NCBI GenBank assembly: GCA_037893225.1
Contig: JAZGUH010000123.1
Location: 1,533,001-1,597,000, forward strand
DNA: 64,000 nucleotides
From: Hippasteria phrygiana
Lineage: Eukaryota; Echinodermata; Asteroidea; Valvatida; Goniasteridae
Direction of reading: 5' to 3'
The position numbers and the translations under genes are program-made. Under the pieces are notes generated by a model. That model was given only the letters and a program-made list of their open reading frames with translations. It was not told where the DNA came from and did not search any database. The first letter of the stretch is position 1. Each line of letters starts with the position of its first letter. Positions 44,434 through 56,138 of this stretch are shown piece after piece.

Positions 44434-45366
44434 TCAGCAGCAATGTGAGACTAGCAAGCTGTGCACTGTTTGCCGAAGCTCCTTGTTTCTCCAGTAATAA
44501 ATGACGACATTCAGCCAACTGTTGCTATATAAGAAAGCTTCTGCAATGATATCCAAACTGTGTCCATGTGGGATGATGCCATGTGAGACTAAGCCGAGTC
44601 CAACAGTGTGGAAGCCCCAGCAGATGCCTAAAGCTCCCGTTATTATGATCACGGTCATAGCAGACTTGGTGCTGATTGGCTGCGGAACATTCTGTCCCTC
44701 TGGAGGGTTGCCAATTTGAATCTGAGCAGCAATTTTGAGAATGTGTACATAAAGTATCAGTATGATACTAAATGTAATTGCATAGGTGCAGATGTACACA
44801 GCATAGAAGGCAGCCATACCTTGAACATGCTGCAGGCAGTCATTTTTGATGGAGATTTCGACAAGGTCTTCTATGAGTATGACATGCAGAGTGATGCTTG
44901 CAATCAGAGGCACTGTCCAAAAGAGAGCAATAATAATCTTTGCCCGTTTTAGTGTCATGAGATTTGGGTAGCGCAGGGAATGGACAATAGCAATGTAGCG
45001 ATCAATTGTTAAAAGGACCATTGACATCATACCAACTAAAAAGAGTGATGGTGACACGGCTGGCCAAACAGTGCAGAGAAACTCTCCCAGCACCCATTTG
45101 CCTGCTATAAGTGAAGTCAGCCTTGGAGTTAAAGAAAAAAGCCCAATGCAGATGTCGGAAATAGTGAGTGAAGCCATGAACATCTTGGTGGTTTCTTGGA
45201 TGCCGCTGGCCCGATGAAGAGTAACAAGGCCCAGTGGATTTAGAATGAGTATCAGAACGATCACCAGAGTCACAAGCACATTGGCAAAGATTTTCAACGG
45301 CTCCTGCTGTGCAGTGAATGCTGCTTGTGTGGTCATTTCAGATGCATTGCTGTATGTAGCATTCAT
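44434..45366 (-). CDS. class A (rhodopsin-like) GPCR 1, 310 aa, intronless
   Basis: Seven hydrophobic segments. Landmarks: N-glycosylation sites near the start (NAT, NAS), Asn43 (TM1), Asp71 in TM2 (2.50), Cys98 before TM3 and Cys177 in ECL2 for the conserved disulfide, DRY at 122-124, Trp150 (4.50). Two canonical prolines are missing: TM6 reads CWGF (249-252) rather than CWxP, and TM7 reads NVVIY (286-290) rather than NPxxY. The C-terminus is short with two Cys that may be palmitoylated. ICL3 is 7 residues shorter than in paralogues 2 and 3. Ligand unknown; an amine/chemosensory-type expansion is plausible. The start ATG and upstream region are shared by all three copies. Confidence 0.92.
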   Translation of the reverse strand: MNATYSNASEMTTQAAFTAQQEPLKIFANVLVTLVIVLILILNPLGLVTLHRASGIQETTKMFMASLTISDICIGLFSLTPRLTSLIAGKWVLGEFLCTVWPAVSPSLFLVGMMSMVLLTIDRYIAIVHSLRYPNLMTLKRAKIIIALFWTVPLIASITLHVILIEDLVEISIKNDCLQHVQGMAAFYAVYICTYAITFSIILILYVHILKIAAQIQIGNPPEGQNVPQPISTKSAMTVIIITGALGICWGFHTVGLGLVSHGIIPHGHSLDIIAEAFLYSNSWLNVVIYYWRNKELRQTVHSLLVSHCC

Positions 45367-45990
45367 GGTGCTAATGTCTGTACAGTGAATGCTTCACACC
45401 AAGTGATGTTGTCACTGATTGTCCTGTGAGCTTGAAGAGGATGTTGCAAGTTTGTCTGTCAGCAGATCCCATCTACACCAAACTGAGAATGATGTGCTTG
45501 AGTGTCACCATATCCCACTAAATGCCTTGGAGGACGGTATTGAGCACCTAAATACTATCAAGGCAGAGCCTCATCTGAGCAACAAATAACCTGTTGCTTT
45601 GACAACTCTGAAGATGTGTCTACAATCCATGTTATTCATTCGTCACGTACTGAAAACTAAACCAAACAGTGCCAACAATCTCTAATTGCTTTTCCTCAAT
45701 TATCCAGCCTTGAATGACAACTTGATTGCCTCTTCACGATATTTCTTTTCCCATAAATGCATCACTTAACCATATTTTAAGAGATATAACGATTGACAGT
45801 TTTGTTAAGTGACTGTACCTTGGATTGTGTTTATTTGTGTCCATGAAAGCATCCTGAAGGCACACAAAAATCACCCAGTCTTGATAAATGAAAACTGACA
45901 TTATCAGGGCAACTGCTTTATGTCATTTGATGTCCTATAGACTGCTCTGAGATGATCAGAAGGCAATTATTTGTAAGCTTGAAGGGGTCT
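45367..45990 (-). promoter_or_regulatory. conserved 5' flank of GPCR 1 (putative promoter region)
   Basis: The 600 bp upstream of the start codon is nearly identical to 59873-60496 and partly to 54196-54640. Conservation reflects recent duplication; no specific TATA box or factor site is demonstrated. Confidence 0.4.
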
Positions 45991-48740
45991 CACTGGCAAC
46001 CCCAGCCAGCTTGGCAGGGAGATTCCAGACGCAGGTAAAAAAGGCTGTGATTGAATGGTATTCATTCCATAAATTGCCTTATTGTCTTTTAATCAAACAT
46101 GTTAATTAAATTTTGATTTAATTTTGGTGTAATGTTTTATAAATTTTGATTGTATTAATTCAGACTGCTTGAGCAGTTTCGTTAAACTTGGATAATTTCC
46201 TCCCCAAATCCCTACTTCCGCCCTTGATTACAGCTTCTCCCCTTCATGCAGCCGGATCACCTGCCACAATGTCATCAAGCCCTGCGGCCACCCCATCCCC
46301 ACCCTGCCTCCATCAGCCTCTGTTCTGACCCCTAAACTAGCCCTGTCATTGACCCCTTCCCATCCTGGTCTCCCAGTCCCACTGTGCCCTGCACATGCTA
46401 ATGTGCCTGGACATACTGACAGCAGCCCAGGAAGCCCAGTTGATGGTCTTGGCTGTGCAGATGGAGAGGCAGTGCATCACTAAATGTGTACTCTAATTGG
46501 TTAACAGGTTTGAAGGTGAGATGGTTGATCCATTTTTTTCAGCCTCTTTGTCAGTCCATCTGTTTTCTGTCTGTCCTTGTGAAGGATGTATCAAGTTCAA
46601 CTTCAGATGTCATCGTCAGTCTCTTGTCTTTGACAAGTATACCAAAGTTGAACCCCAGATATATCCCATATTAATTAAACTGATGTGAGTGCATATAGCT
46701 GTGTGTTCACTCGCATTGATCACTAGTCAACATCACTCAATCCTACACAAACTTGGACATGGACATTTTTTACTAGATTTGAGTGACCATCTCATACTCA
46801 GTATTCCATGACCTGATCTGGGTGAGTGACCTATGGTTTTAAAGAGAAGATCTTAGGCTACATAATTATGCTAATTTGGTGACATCAGTATGATTAATAT
46901 GGGATATATGTGGTCTTTAATTTCGGTATACTTTTTGACTCATCTTTTAACCATGGCAACTGAATCTGTTTGCGGAACCCAATTTTGCACTTAACCTTAA
47001 CCCCAGAGGCATTTTTGGCCAAGAACCTTGATGAAATCCTCCATCCTGCTGTATTCAAATCTAGTGGTTATTGTATCTGGCCTGTTCACTGTTTGCTTAT
47101 TGAGTTGCCCCCACGTTTGAGGAAGCAGAATAGAATGTTAACAACATTGTGGTTTGGAAAGCTAAAACCTCACACAGAAACCTAATTGAAACCGTTTGTT
47201 CAGGAAATGGAACAACTTGCAGCACAAGGTGTAACATGGAAAGATGGGAATTCAGGATGGGTTAAACGTACTAGGGTGGTAGCAGCTGTTTGTATTGCAG
47301 ACACAATCTGTCGGCCAATGATAAGAAATTGCACTCAGTTTAATGGGCACTTTGGGTGTGACTGGTGCTACCACCCAGGTGTAACTGTAGCAAAAGGGCA
47401 AGGCCATGCACGAGTCTATCCATACGAGGAACATGTCCTGACTGATGACGAACATCACAGGCATGCTTATCAAGCTTTGGAAGAAGGGGTTCGAGTGTCT
47501 GGTGTCAAAGGGCCGACGATACTTATGCGTCTTCCACACTTTAACATGATCAGTGGATTTGCACCAGATTACATGCATGCAGTTCTTCTCGGGATATGTA
47601 GACAGATGACATGTGGTTCGATTCATCCTACCATCAGTCACCATGGTATATTGGAAGAAGTGTTGATAGGCTTGATGAGCGGTTGTTGGCAATCCATCCT
47701 CCACAAGAAATAACCAGACGTCCACGCTCCCTCAAGACCAGGAGATACTTCAAAGCAAATGAATGGCGGGCTTTTTTGCTTTTTTATTCAACAGTCATTC
47801 TAGAAGGAGTGTTAGGTCATAGGTACAAGAGGCATTTGGATCTACTGGTTGTAGCCATACATGCTCTTTTGAAGGATGAAGTGAAAACCACATCAATAGA
47901 CATGGCTGAAAGGCAGCTTTCAGAGTTTGTAGAGCAGATGGAAGATCTCTATGGTGTGGAACATTTGTCCTTCAACATCCATCAATTGATGCACGTATCA
48001 CAGTCTGTGAGAAATTGGGGCCCCCTCTGGGCAATATCTGGTTTTACTTTTGAGGATCAAAATGGAGTCTTATTAAAGTTTGTCAAAGGAACACAGTATG
48101 TACCCGAGCAGATTTACAACCACTTTGTTTTGAAGGAAAGTTTACCTTCAGAAGCCAACAAGAAGATGGTTGGAGCAACTCCGCCAGTGTGCTCAATGTA
48201 TTTACGGCTGACATCAACCCAGAAGCACCCACACAGTCATTACCATCTGTCAGTCGATGTTGTTGTTTGTGGCCTACCAGTGTTAATGAAGTTGAAGCCT
48301 GTAGAGCAGATTGCTATTGAAGGCTGTCTGGGGAGAGTTTTGGATGTTGGACATTTACATGTACAACACTATATAAACGTTTCATTGTGAACCATACAAT
48401 GTATCATGCACTGAAGTACAAGCAGTCTCCAAAAAGTTCGAACTACACCTTCATGTCTTCAGAGGGGTCATTCTGGGACATACTGAGTTTTGTTTCATTG
48501 AAGGTGTGTGGCCATGTGGAATATTGTGATTGTAGGTATGACAGGTTTGTCATAGCGAGGCAGCTCAGACCAGTGTCTCAATCAGTCAGATGTCAACAGC
48601 TCTATGTCCAACAGGTAGAAGTTCTTCAGCATATGGTTAGGGCTTTCTCAGTCACTGAAATGGAAAGAAAAGCAGTAAGGATGACTAATGGGCATAAGGT
48701 TTTTGTTGCACCTTTGCCAAACAAATTAGAGAGTGATTAA
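45991..48740 (+). pseudogene. CACTA/EnSpm-type (tnp2, Transposase_21-like) transposase, copy A, inactivated
   Basis: The reading frames together show the metazoan tnp2-like pattern: SSGYCIWPVHCLLIELPPRL, LWFGKLKP, then FNGHFGCDWCYHPG (zinc-binding Cys/His), LPHFNMISGFAPDYMHAVLLG, then LDERLLAIHPPQEITRRPRS, then NWGPLWAISGFTFEDQNG. Lesions: an in-frame TAA at 47183-47185, a frameshift near 47610, and a second frameshift near 48370. The 5' CACTGGCAACCCCAGCC at 45991 could be a CACTR terminus, but no inverted partner was found. It is non-functional as it stands. Confidence 0.8.
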
Positions 48741-48905
48741 ATCTTGGTGAGCAATTCTGCGACATTAATTCTACATGTTCTTGTATTTAGGATACATACA
48801 TGTAAATCTAAATGATTTTAGGATTTATAGGTGATGGAACTTTTGTTGCGATGTTGTGCAAAGCCACATTTTTCTTCCGTATCCTCATTATTTAATTAAA
48901 ACAAC

Positions 48906-49862
48906 TTAAAGGAACCATGCTTCTCAAATTGACCGGATCACATTTTATTTCATAAATAAATTCATTTATATGTATTAAATGTGAATTAAAAGCCAAACTG
49001 GTTTAAGCGAAGTTTTAGTGTGATTATTTGCCGCTCAAAAATTGACCCCCCCTTTTTGAAATTTGTTGAGACTCAAATTGAGGGCGCTGTTCGTGACGTA
49101 GACCGAGGCACCGAAATTCATGGATCGACTCGATAGTCTGGACCTGGCCCGTATACACACACTAGGTCTACACGTGCAATTTCGTAAGTTGCAACAACAA
49201 CTAACATTGAACTTACCCTGATTTTCTCCCTTTTAGAGAAGGCTCCTCGGGGAATGGGCCGTTTAACTGCTTTCGCCTTTATCTTACTCACATCTGGGAA
49301 CTTTGTTGGGATGGCAGTGGACTTGAGCATATTTTTAATGGTCATCCCAAAGGATTTGAAAATACCAGTATCGAAACACGACGGCTCAAAGTGGTCGCTA
49401 CATAACACTGAAAAGCTGCTGGGGCCGGATGGACCTCTTTGCTCGTCACCTTCACTTTCGCCGTCCGAATTCTCCGATATTTCGCTTCAGTTGGAAATAA
49501 ATAAAGGCTTACTCCACCCGTCGTTGTTTTGCTGCACCCAGCAGCCACACACATTGTCGGCATGGCCGAAAAACCACTATATTTTGCTTAGATTTTGGAC
49601 GAAGAATTTTCGCTGTACAATGTACACACAATGCATACCCGTGATGAGTGGGTAATGTGCCTCGATCTACGTCACACACTTATGTTAATGAGGGTCCCAC
49701 TCAGGGGGCGGAGTAGCTTGGACAAACATTTTCAAAAATTGTTTTCTCATATTTAATCTGGGAAATAATTGTCTCTGGACACAAAATATCATTGTCAAGA
49801 TAATACTTTATTGTTTTAAGCAGGAATAATGCAATATATATCCTATATCATGTTTCCTTTAA
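48906..49862 (-). mobile_element. 957-bp TTAA element carrying a second THAP exon (Kolobok-like)
   Basis: The ends are TTAAAGGAACCATG at the left and, inverted, TTAAAGGAAACATG at the right. The THAP exon lies inside on the minus strand. Architecture matches the 39172-40514 element, although the internal sequences differ. A second copy begins at 63407. Confidence 0.7.
49216..49563 (-). pseudogene. THAP zinc-finger exon with a frameshift, copy A
   Basis: From ATG 49563 the protein starts MPTMCVAAGCSKTTTGGVSL (first Cys pair) and continues to a segment around HPAPAAF. The second half of the finger, VLCSDHFEPSCFDTG followed by an AIPT box, is in the next frame (49408 downward). A one-base shift near the TTTT run at about 49412-49415 separates them. 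The expected Trp positions are also substituted. A GTAAGT donor ends the exon near 49216. Confidence 0.75.
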
Positions 49863-49869
49863 TAATCTA

Positions 49870-51650
49870 CAGTTCTCGAAAAACGGCTAAACTTCGTCAA
49901 TATAAAGTGTTTAGCAAACACGTATTTCACATTTTTCTGTTGTTAATAACGATATCTATAGTGTGACATCATTTAAAAGTGTACGAGTATGGCTGTGCAC
50001 AAATTACTTATCTACAATTTAACAAAATCCAAGTGCTATCATATTGCAACTAAGTTTAATGTTTATACACCGTACATTCTAAAAATCAAACACAGATGAA
50101 CTCATTTTCCCCCACAATTCTTAACGTTAGGCTATTTTTGGAATATGACATGCAGGTCTACGATTACCTTTGTCTTTAAGATCGTCCAACAAATTCATTC
50201 GGATAGCAGAGGAAAATGGAGTGTGTGTCCCCTTTTCCGTGATTTCCGGCCGGGTGCAATCTGTCTGAGGTTTTTGTCTGCTATTATGCATTGCTTATTC
50301 GTATGGTGAACCAAGCTGATAAAGTTTCAAGAACATTCTTGACCATGGCTCATAAAAAAAAACTGCTTTTGATCGGCACGTACATACACGCAGTACAATT
50401 GCTGTCCGAAAACATTTATCCTCCATAGAGAATGTGACTTTTTGTATTTATAGACTAATCCGGCAACCAAAATTAAAAGCATTTACTGCGGTGGCACCAC
50501 GCTCGCGTGTGTGTTTTACGCACGCGCTCGACGCAGCTTCGACCAACGGGGTGTTTACAACTTGCCAAAATGCGCACGCGACTCAGATTAAAGAACACGG
50601 GCAGCCTGCACGCGAGCGCGGCACCACTGTAAAAATTTCCACTGTAAAAAATTCCTGTATATGCGCATTTCAAAAGCACTGTTTTCTCATTAATTCTCGA
50701 CCATTCTGTAAATTAAATGTCTGGTAATTTTTTAAGAGATCTGACCGGTTTGGTTAATATGTATCAGCACTCTTCTTTAATTAATGGACGATGTGCATGT
50801 TTTCTTGGCAAATTGTTAAATCAGGGCCGTTGAGCAAAATAACGTCTGTAAGTATTTTATATGCAAGCAGTAATAATGACACAACTGGTCCACGAGATAT
50901 TGAGATGAACATTTTCAAGTATTTCTGCATTATTCAAGAATATTCATGATTGTTTTTACAACCATTAGTTTATTTTGACTGAGTAAATCTAATTCTTCAT
51001 AAATTGATTTTGAACATCAAAAGAGAATTGCTTTCTCCATATTGATGTTCAAACTGAGTGGGAATTTTCTTTTAATGTCAAAGACGTACTGTACAAATGC
51101 AAGAAATACTGTATAACTATTTGTATTTATATACAAATAAATGTGCATTTTTATAACAATGTATACCCGGTACACTACTAAAGCCCGTTTGCAATTATCT
51201 GAAAACCAAATTGACCAAATTATTTTTAAAAACGTGTGTAGGCCTATCCGCATAAATGGTACAAACATCTTGTGAAAATTATTATAATGCTGTCATAGTA
51301 AATAAAACATGTTATGCATTTCAAAAAAGTTTCACGGAAAGTTACTGGTGATAATGTACTAGGAATGTTGCATATGGCCCTGACATTTGTCTCCCTCGTG
51401 CTCATACGATGCTTACTTAATGCATGTTTAAGATTTCTACAAATATATCTAGCTTAAGCGCACTGAGAAAGCCACAAACAAGTTGCACCGATATCTTGCA
51501 TTACACATATAATCAATTAACCTCATCGAAAGCAGAGCCCTGCAGATTTCCTATGCACAAACATTAATCAATGGAGGAGTCCCTTATAATCACGAAAATT
51601 ATGACTTCTCCCTATGCTATTTTAATGTTCCCTTTTATGCTTTCTACGAT
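49870..51650. other. unit spacer; one palindromic GC-rich segment
   Basis: Mostly AT-rich without a recognisable gene. At about 50487-50632 an imperfect inverted repeat (ACTGCGGTGGCACCACGCTCGC and GCGAGCGCGGCACCACTGT) encloses CpG-rich sequence, probably a small MITE. Confidence 0.5.
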
Positions 51651-51659
51651 TCTTAATGC

Positions 51660-51858
51660 TGTATAGGTGTCTTATAGGTCTCTAAAGCCATCCTATAGAA
51701 CAACACAGACCCCTATAGGAATCCTATAGGACACAAAATTGTCCTATAAGAATCCTATAGGAATGTTTAGAGTCCTTTACATGTCCTATATGAATCCTAT
51801 AGGATTCTATAGAATCCTATAGGATCCTATAGGATTCCTATAGGACTTTTTTGTAAGG
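51660..51858. repeat. cluster of TCCTATAGGA palindromes
   Basis: About a dozen perfect or near copies of the 10-bp palindrome TCCTATAGGA at irregular spacing within 200 bp. Non-coding. It ends directly at the truncated left terminus of the hAT MITE. Confidence 0.85.
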
Positions 51859-51860
51859 GG

Positions 51861-52353
51861 GGGCTGTTCATTTTTGAATAATTAAGTATTCGATTATTCG
51901 AAACTAGGTTTGACCGAATATTCGAATATTTGATACTCGCCGATCAAGTTTTTCACGCGTCAGCTGCAGTTGCTTGCCGCACCGGTAAAAAGTTGCACGC
52001 AAACCACGCCGATGTTTTACGTGCGGCGATCGATATTATATACTGCCCGATCAACATTTGTTTGCATGCGCCTGTTGTATCAAGATCATTACGGGACGTA
52101 TAACAAGAAACCAAACTCCAGCCTGTGTTTTTGTCAGGGTTTTTTACAAAGGGGAACAATAACCTCCATCCACAAAAAAGTTACCGTCAACAAAAGTGCT
52201 ACATTTGACACTGCTAATTAAAGCGCCGTAACATTTATAGCATCAGAGTCGTATAATATTTCTTTTTTCAAATATTCGAACCGTCAAAAATGGTATTCAA
52301 ATATTCGGTTGACGTTCGAATATTTGAATATTCAGTATATTCGGACAGCCCTA
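51861..52353. mobile_element. hAT MITE, copy 1 (left terminus damaged)
   Basis: The interior is nearly identical to 55221-55715. The right end reads GGACAGCCCTA followed by ATTCAGTC, as in the other copy. The left end is GGGCTGTTC without the TA and without the ATTCAGTC duplication. Confidence 0.85.
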
Positions 52354-53240
52354 ATTCAGTCCCATCTAAAAAAGGTTAGACTCTTCTTGGCATCATTGGC
52401 CTTTTTCTTAAAGGACCTGTGTGCCTATACATGTACTCCATAAGTAAATAAACCTTTTTGACTTCTCAATGCATTGTGGGCATTGATAACAGGCAAACCA
52501 TAATTTTTGCACAAACTTATGGCACTGTGAACTAGTCCAAACATTCATTGATAATATTTACAACTGAAGGAACCAAGCTGGCCGAGTTGCTGGAACATGT
52601 ACCATAAAAATATCAGTACAGACTATGAGAAGCAATGGATCTCCGGTGAGAGAGTGATTGTAAGGATGTGACCAACTCGTCTTCAACCAAATTAACAATG
52701 CCCTTCTGTATTCTATCTAATATAGTGACAAGCAGAAGCACAAGCTCAGATGTGGGAACAGTAGATACTGTTCCCACATATCTTTGCATGGAACTTATGA
52801 AAGACCTCCGGAATTAGAACAGCTAATAATGCCATATTAACCAATCAAAATTGGATTCAAAAGTAAGTTACAACCATGACAAACAATATGACCAACCACA
52901 TCCTTTCTACTGTTGCATCTAAACTTTGTTGGACTAAGTACTTTCTAATTAGAATGTTTAATTAGATTTACTTATTAACATTGATATTCATGATGATGTA
53001 AATAAGAAGAGATTATTGCCCTGTTCAGTGTGTTTTTTTTGTCCAGGAATTGTACAGAAGTGGGAGAACACTGAACAAAAATGCAGTCCATCTATCTAGA
53101 GCCCAATTACATGTATTTTTTTTCTGTTCATTGCTAATTTGTATGATCATTTAAAAATTCTCCTTCCGTTCAGTTATATGTGTGGTTGTATGTGTCTGGA
53201 CTTACGTAGGACGATGCTATTAAATGTTATTTGTTGAAAA
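52354..53240. repeat. duplicated 3'-flank of GPCR 2
   Basis: Matches 42835-44430 and 55724-56580. The GGAACAGTAGATACTGTTCCCACATATCTTTG stretch is intact here, whereas in unit 3 it is interrupted by a TIR element. Confidence 0.7.
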
Positions 53241-53241
53241 G

Positions 53242-54195
53242 TCAGCAGCAATGTGAGACTAGCAAGCTGTGCACTGTTTGCCGAAGCTCCTTGTTCCTCC
53301 AGTAATAAATGACGATATTCAGCCAACTGTTGCTAAAGAAGACAGCAGTTGCAATGGTATCCAAACTGTGCCAAGGTTGGATTATATTGCTTGAGACTAA
53401 GATGAGTCCAATAGTGTTGAAGCCCCAGCAGATGCCTAAAGCTCCCGTTATGATGATCACGGTCGTAGCAGACTTAGTGCTGATTGGCTGCGGAACATTC
53501 TGTCCCCCTGGAGGGTTGCCAATTTGAATCTGAGCAGCAATATGTCGAGCCTGATGACGAGCAATTTTAAGAATGTGTACATAAAGTATCAGTATGATAC
53601 TAAATGTAATTGTGAGTGAGGAGATGTACGCAGCATACAAGGCAGATTTACCTTTAACAGGCCTGCAGTTGTTTTGGATGGAGATTTCGACAAGGTCTTG
53701 TAACAATATGACATGCAGAGTGATGCTTGCAATCAGAGGCACTGTCCAAATAAGAGCGATAATAATCTTTGCCCGTTTTGGTGTCATGAGATTTGGGTAG
53801 CGCAGGGAATGGACAATAGCAATGTAGCGATCAATTGTTAAAAGGACCAGGGACATCATACCAACAAAAAAAAGTGATGGTGACACGGCTTGCCAAACAG
53901 TGCAGAGAAACTCTCCCAGCACCCATTTGCCTGCTATGAGTGAAGTCAGCTTTGGAGTTGCAGAAAAAAGCCCAATGCAGATGTGAGAAATGGTGAGCGA
54001 AGCCATGAACATCTTGGTGGTTTCTTGGATGCCGCTGGCCCGATGAAGAGTAACAAGGCCCAGTGGATTTAGAATGAGTATCAGAACGATCACCAGAGTC
54101 ACAAGCACATTGGCAAAGATTTTCAACGGCTCCTGCTGTGCAGTGAATGCTGCTTGTGTGGTCATTTCAGATGCATTGCTGTATGTAGAATTCAT
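53242..54195 (-). CDS. class A GPCR 2, 317 aa, intronless
   Basis: Paralogue of GPCR 1. It keeps DRY, the TM3/ECL2 cysteines, Trp in TM4 and the short Cys C-terminus, and has the full ICL3 (KIARHQARHIAAQIQ). TM6 is CWGF and TM7 is NIVIY. Uniquely, the TM2 Asp (2.50, sodium site) is His: LTISHICIGL against LTISDICIGL in the other two. That may change coupling or indicate drift. The open frame is intact. Confidence 0.92.
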   Translation of the reverse strand: MNSTYSNASEMTTQAAFTAQQEPLKIFANVLVTLVIVLILILNPLGLVTLHRASGIQETTKMFMASLTISHICIGLFSATPKLTSLIAGKWVLGEFLCTVWQAVSPSLFFVGMMSLVLLTIDRYIAIVHSLRYPNLMTPKRAKIIIALIWTVPLIASITLHVILLQDLVEISIQNNCRPVKGKSALYAAYISSLTITFSIILILYVHILKIARHQARHIAAQIQIGNPPGGQNVPQPISTKSATTVIIITGALGICWGFNTIGLILVSSNIIQPWHSLDTIATAVFFSNSWLNIVIYYWRNKELRQTVHSLLVSHCC

Positions 54196-54639
54196 GGTGC
54201 TAATGTCTGTACAGTGAATGCTTCACACCAAGTGATGTAATTGTCACTGATTGTCCTGTGAGCTTGAAGAGGATGTTGCAAGTTTGTCTGTCAGCAGATC
54301 CCATCTACACCAAACTGAGAATGATGTGCTTGAGTGTCACTATATCCCACCAAATGCCTTGGAGGACGGTATTGAGCACCTAAATACTTTTAAAGCAGAG
54401 CCTCATCTGAGCAACAAATAACCTGTTGCTTTGACAACTCTGAAGATGTGTCCACAATCCCTGTTATTCATTCGTCAAGTACTGAAAACTAAACCATTCA
54501 TTCGTCAAGTACTAAAAACTAAACCAAACAGTGCCAACAATCTCAAATTGCTTTTCCTCAATTATCTAGCCTTGATTGACAACTTGATTGCCTCTTCACG
54601 ATACAACAGTTATCATTTCATATGTCCATCAGAAATTAA

Positions 54640-54850
54640 CATTTGGCCAGGAACCTTGATGAAATCCTCCATACCAAACTCTACCACATGCAGTAACCCG
54701 CTGGCTCATTCTTTGTCCTTGACAGGGACATGAAGCCCCAAGCACATCCTCCAGAACCTCCTGGTGGATTTGGAAGGATCTGGGATGGTTAGATGGTTTC
54801 GGGCTAATAAGCCGGTGATACTTGGTGTGAAGTTAGGGGTGTGATGTAGA
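54640..54850. mobile_element. CACTA-type fragment D
   Basis: GGCCAGGAACCTTGATGAAATC through GGTGATACTTGGTGTGAAG matches 42228-42415. It marks the boundary between units 2 and 3 of the GPCR array. Confidence 0.65.
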
Positions 54851-55220
54851 CAGAGTTGACACAGATGACACAGTTAATACAGTTAATTAAATTTCAGCTT
54901 AAGGACATCATTTATTTGACCAACCCAGCTCCCTTCCTCTGCAACCAAACAACTATAACTTATTCAGCCACCCAACACTAACCCCTGCCGTCTTCAACCA
55001 CTAAACACCATAAGTGAACCTTAAACTGTTATCATTAGAATTTCTGTAATAATATTAATTTGAATTATTTCAACACACGCAGGCACGCTACCAACTGCTT
55101 GCTCGAAACACGTATCTCATTTTTCAAATCACTACAACTGATAGAACACATTACACAGTAAAATTACAGTGTTGAGTACCATAATTTATCTCAAGAAACT
55201 AATTTTCACAACATTCAGTC

Positions 55221-55715
55221 TAGGGCTGTATATTTTTGAATAATTAAGTATTCGATTATTCGAAACTAGGTTTGACCGAATATTCGAATATTCGATACTC
55301 GCTGATCAAGTTTTTCACGCGTCAGCTGCAGTTGCTTGCCGCACTGGTAAAAAGTTGCACGCAAACCACGCCGATGTTTTACGTGCGGCGATCGATACTA
55401 TAAACTGCCCGATCGACATTTTTTGCATGCGCCTGTTGTATCAAGATCATTACGGGACGTATAACAAGAAACCAAACTCCAGCCTGCGTTTTTGTCAGGA
55501 TTTTTTACAAAGGGGAACAATAACCTCCATCCACAAAAAAGTTACTTTCAACAAAAGTGCTACATTTGACACTGCTAATTAAAGCGCCGTAACTTTTTAT
55601 AGCATCAGAGTCGTATCATATTTTTTTTCTCGAATATTCGAACCATCAAAAAAGTATTCAAATATTCGGTTGACGATCGAATATTTGAATATTCAGTATA
55701 TTCGGGACAGCCCTA
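55221..55715. mobile_element. 495-bp hAT MITE with 8-bp target duplication
   Basis: Ends TAGGGCTG and CAGCCCTA, flanked by ATTCAGTC at 55213-55220 and 55716-55723. Contains ATTCGAATATT repeats near both ends. A 75-codon open frame inside is conserved between both MITE copies but has no recognisable domain. The uninterrupted site is seen at about 42828. Confidence 0.92.
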
Positions 55716-56138
55716 ATTCAGTCCCATCTAAAAAAAGGTTAGACTCTTCTTGGCATCATTGGCCTTTTTCTTAAAGGACCTGTGTGCCTATACATGTACT
55801 CCATATTAAGTAAATAAACCTTTTTGACTTCTCAATGCATTGTGGGCATTGATAACAGGCAAACCATAATTTGTGCACAAACGTATGGCACTGTGAACTA
55901 GTCCAAACATTCATTGATTTGATTTACAACTGAAGGAACCAAGCTTGCCGAGTTGCAGGAACATGTACCATAAAAATATCAGTACAGACTATGAGAAGCA
56001 ATGGATCTCCGGTGAGAGAGTGATTGTAAGGATGTGACCCACTCGTCTCCAACCAAATTAACAATGCCCTTCTGTATTCTATCTAATATAGTGACAAGCA
56101 GAAGCACAAGCTCAGATGTGGGAACAGTAGGATACTAT

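Noticed and set aside
47252..47725. 157-codon minus-strand frame (also at 61755-62228)
   Set aside because: Antisense shadow of the transposase coding region.
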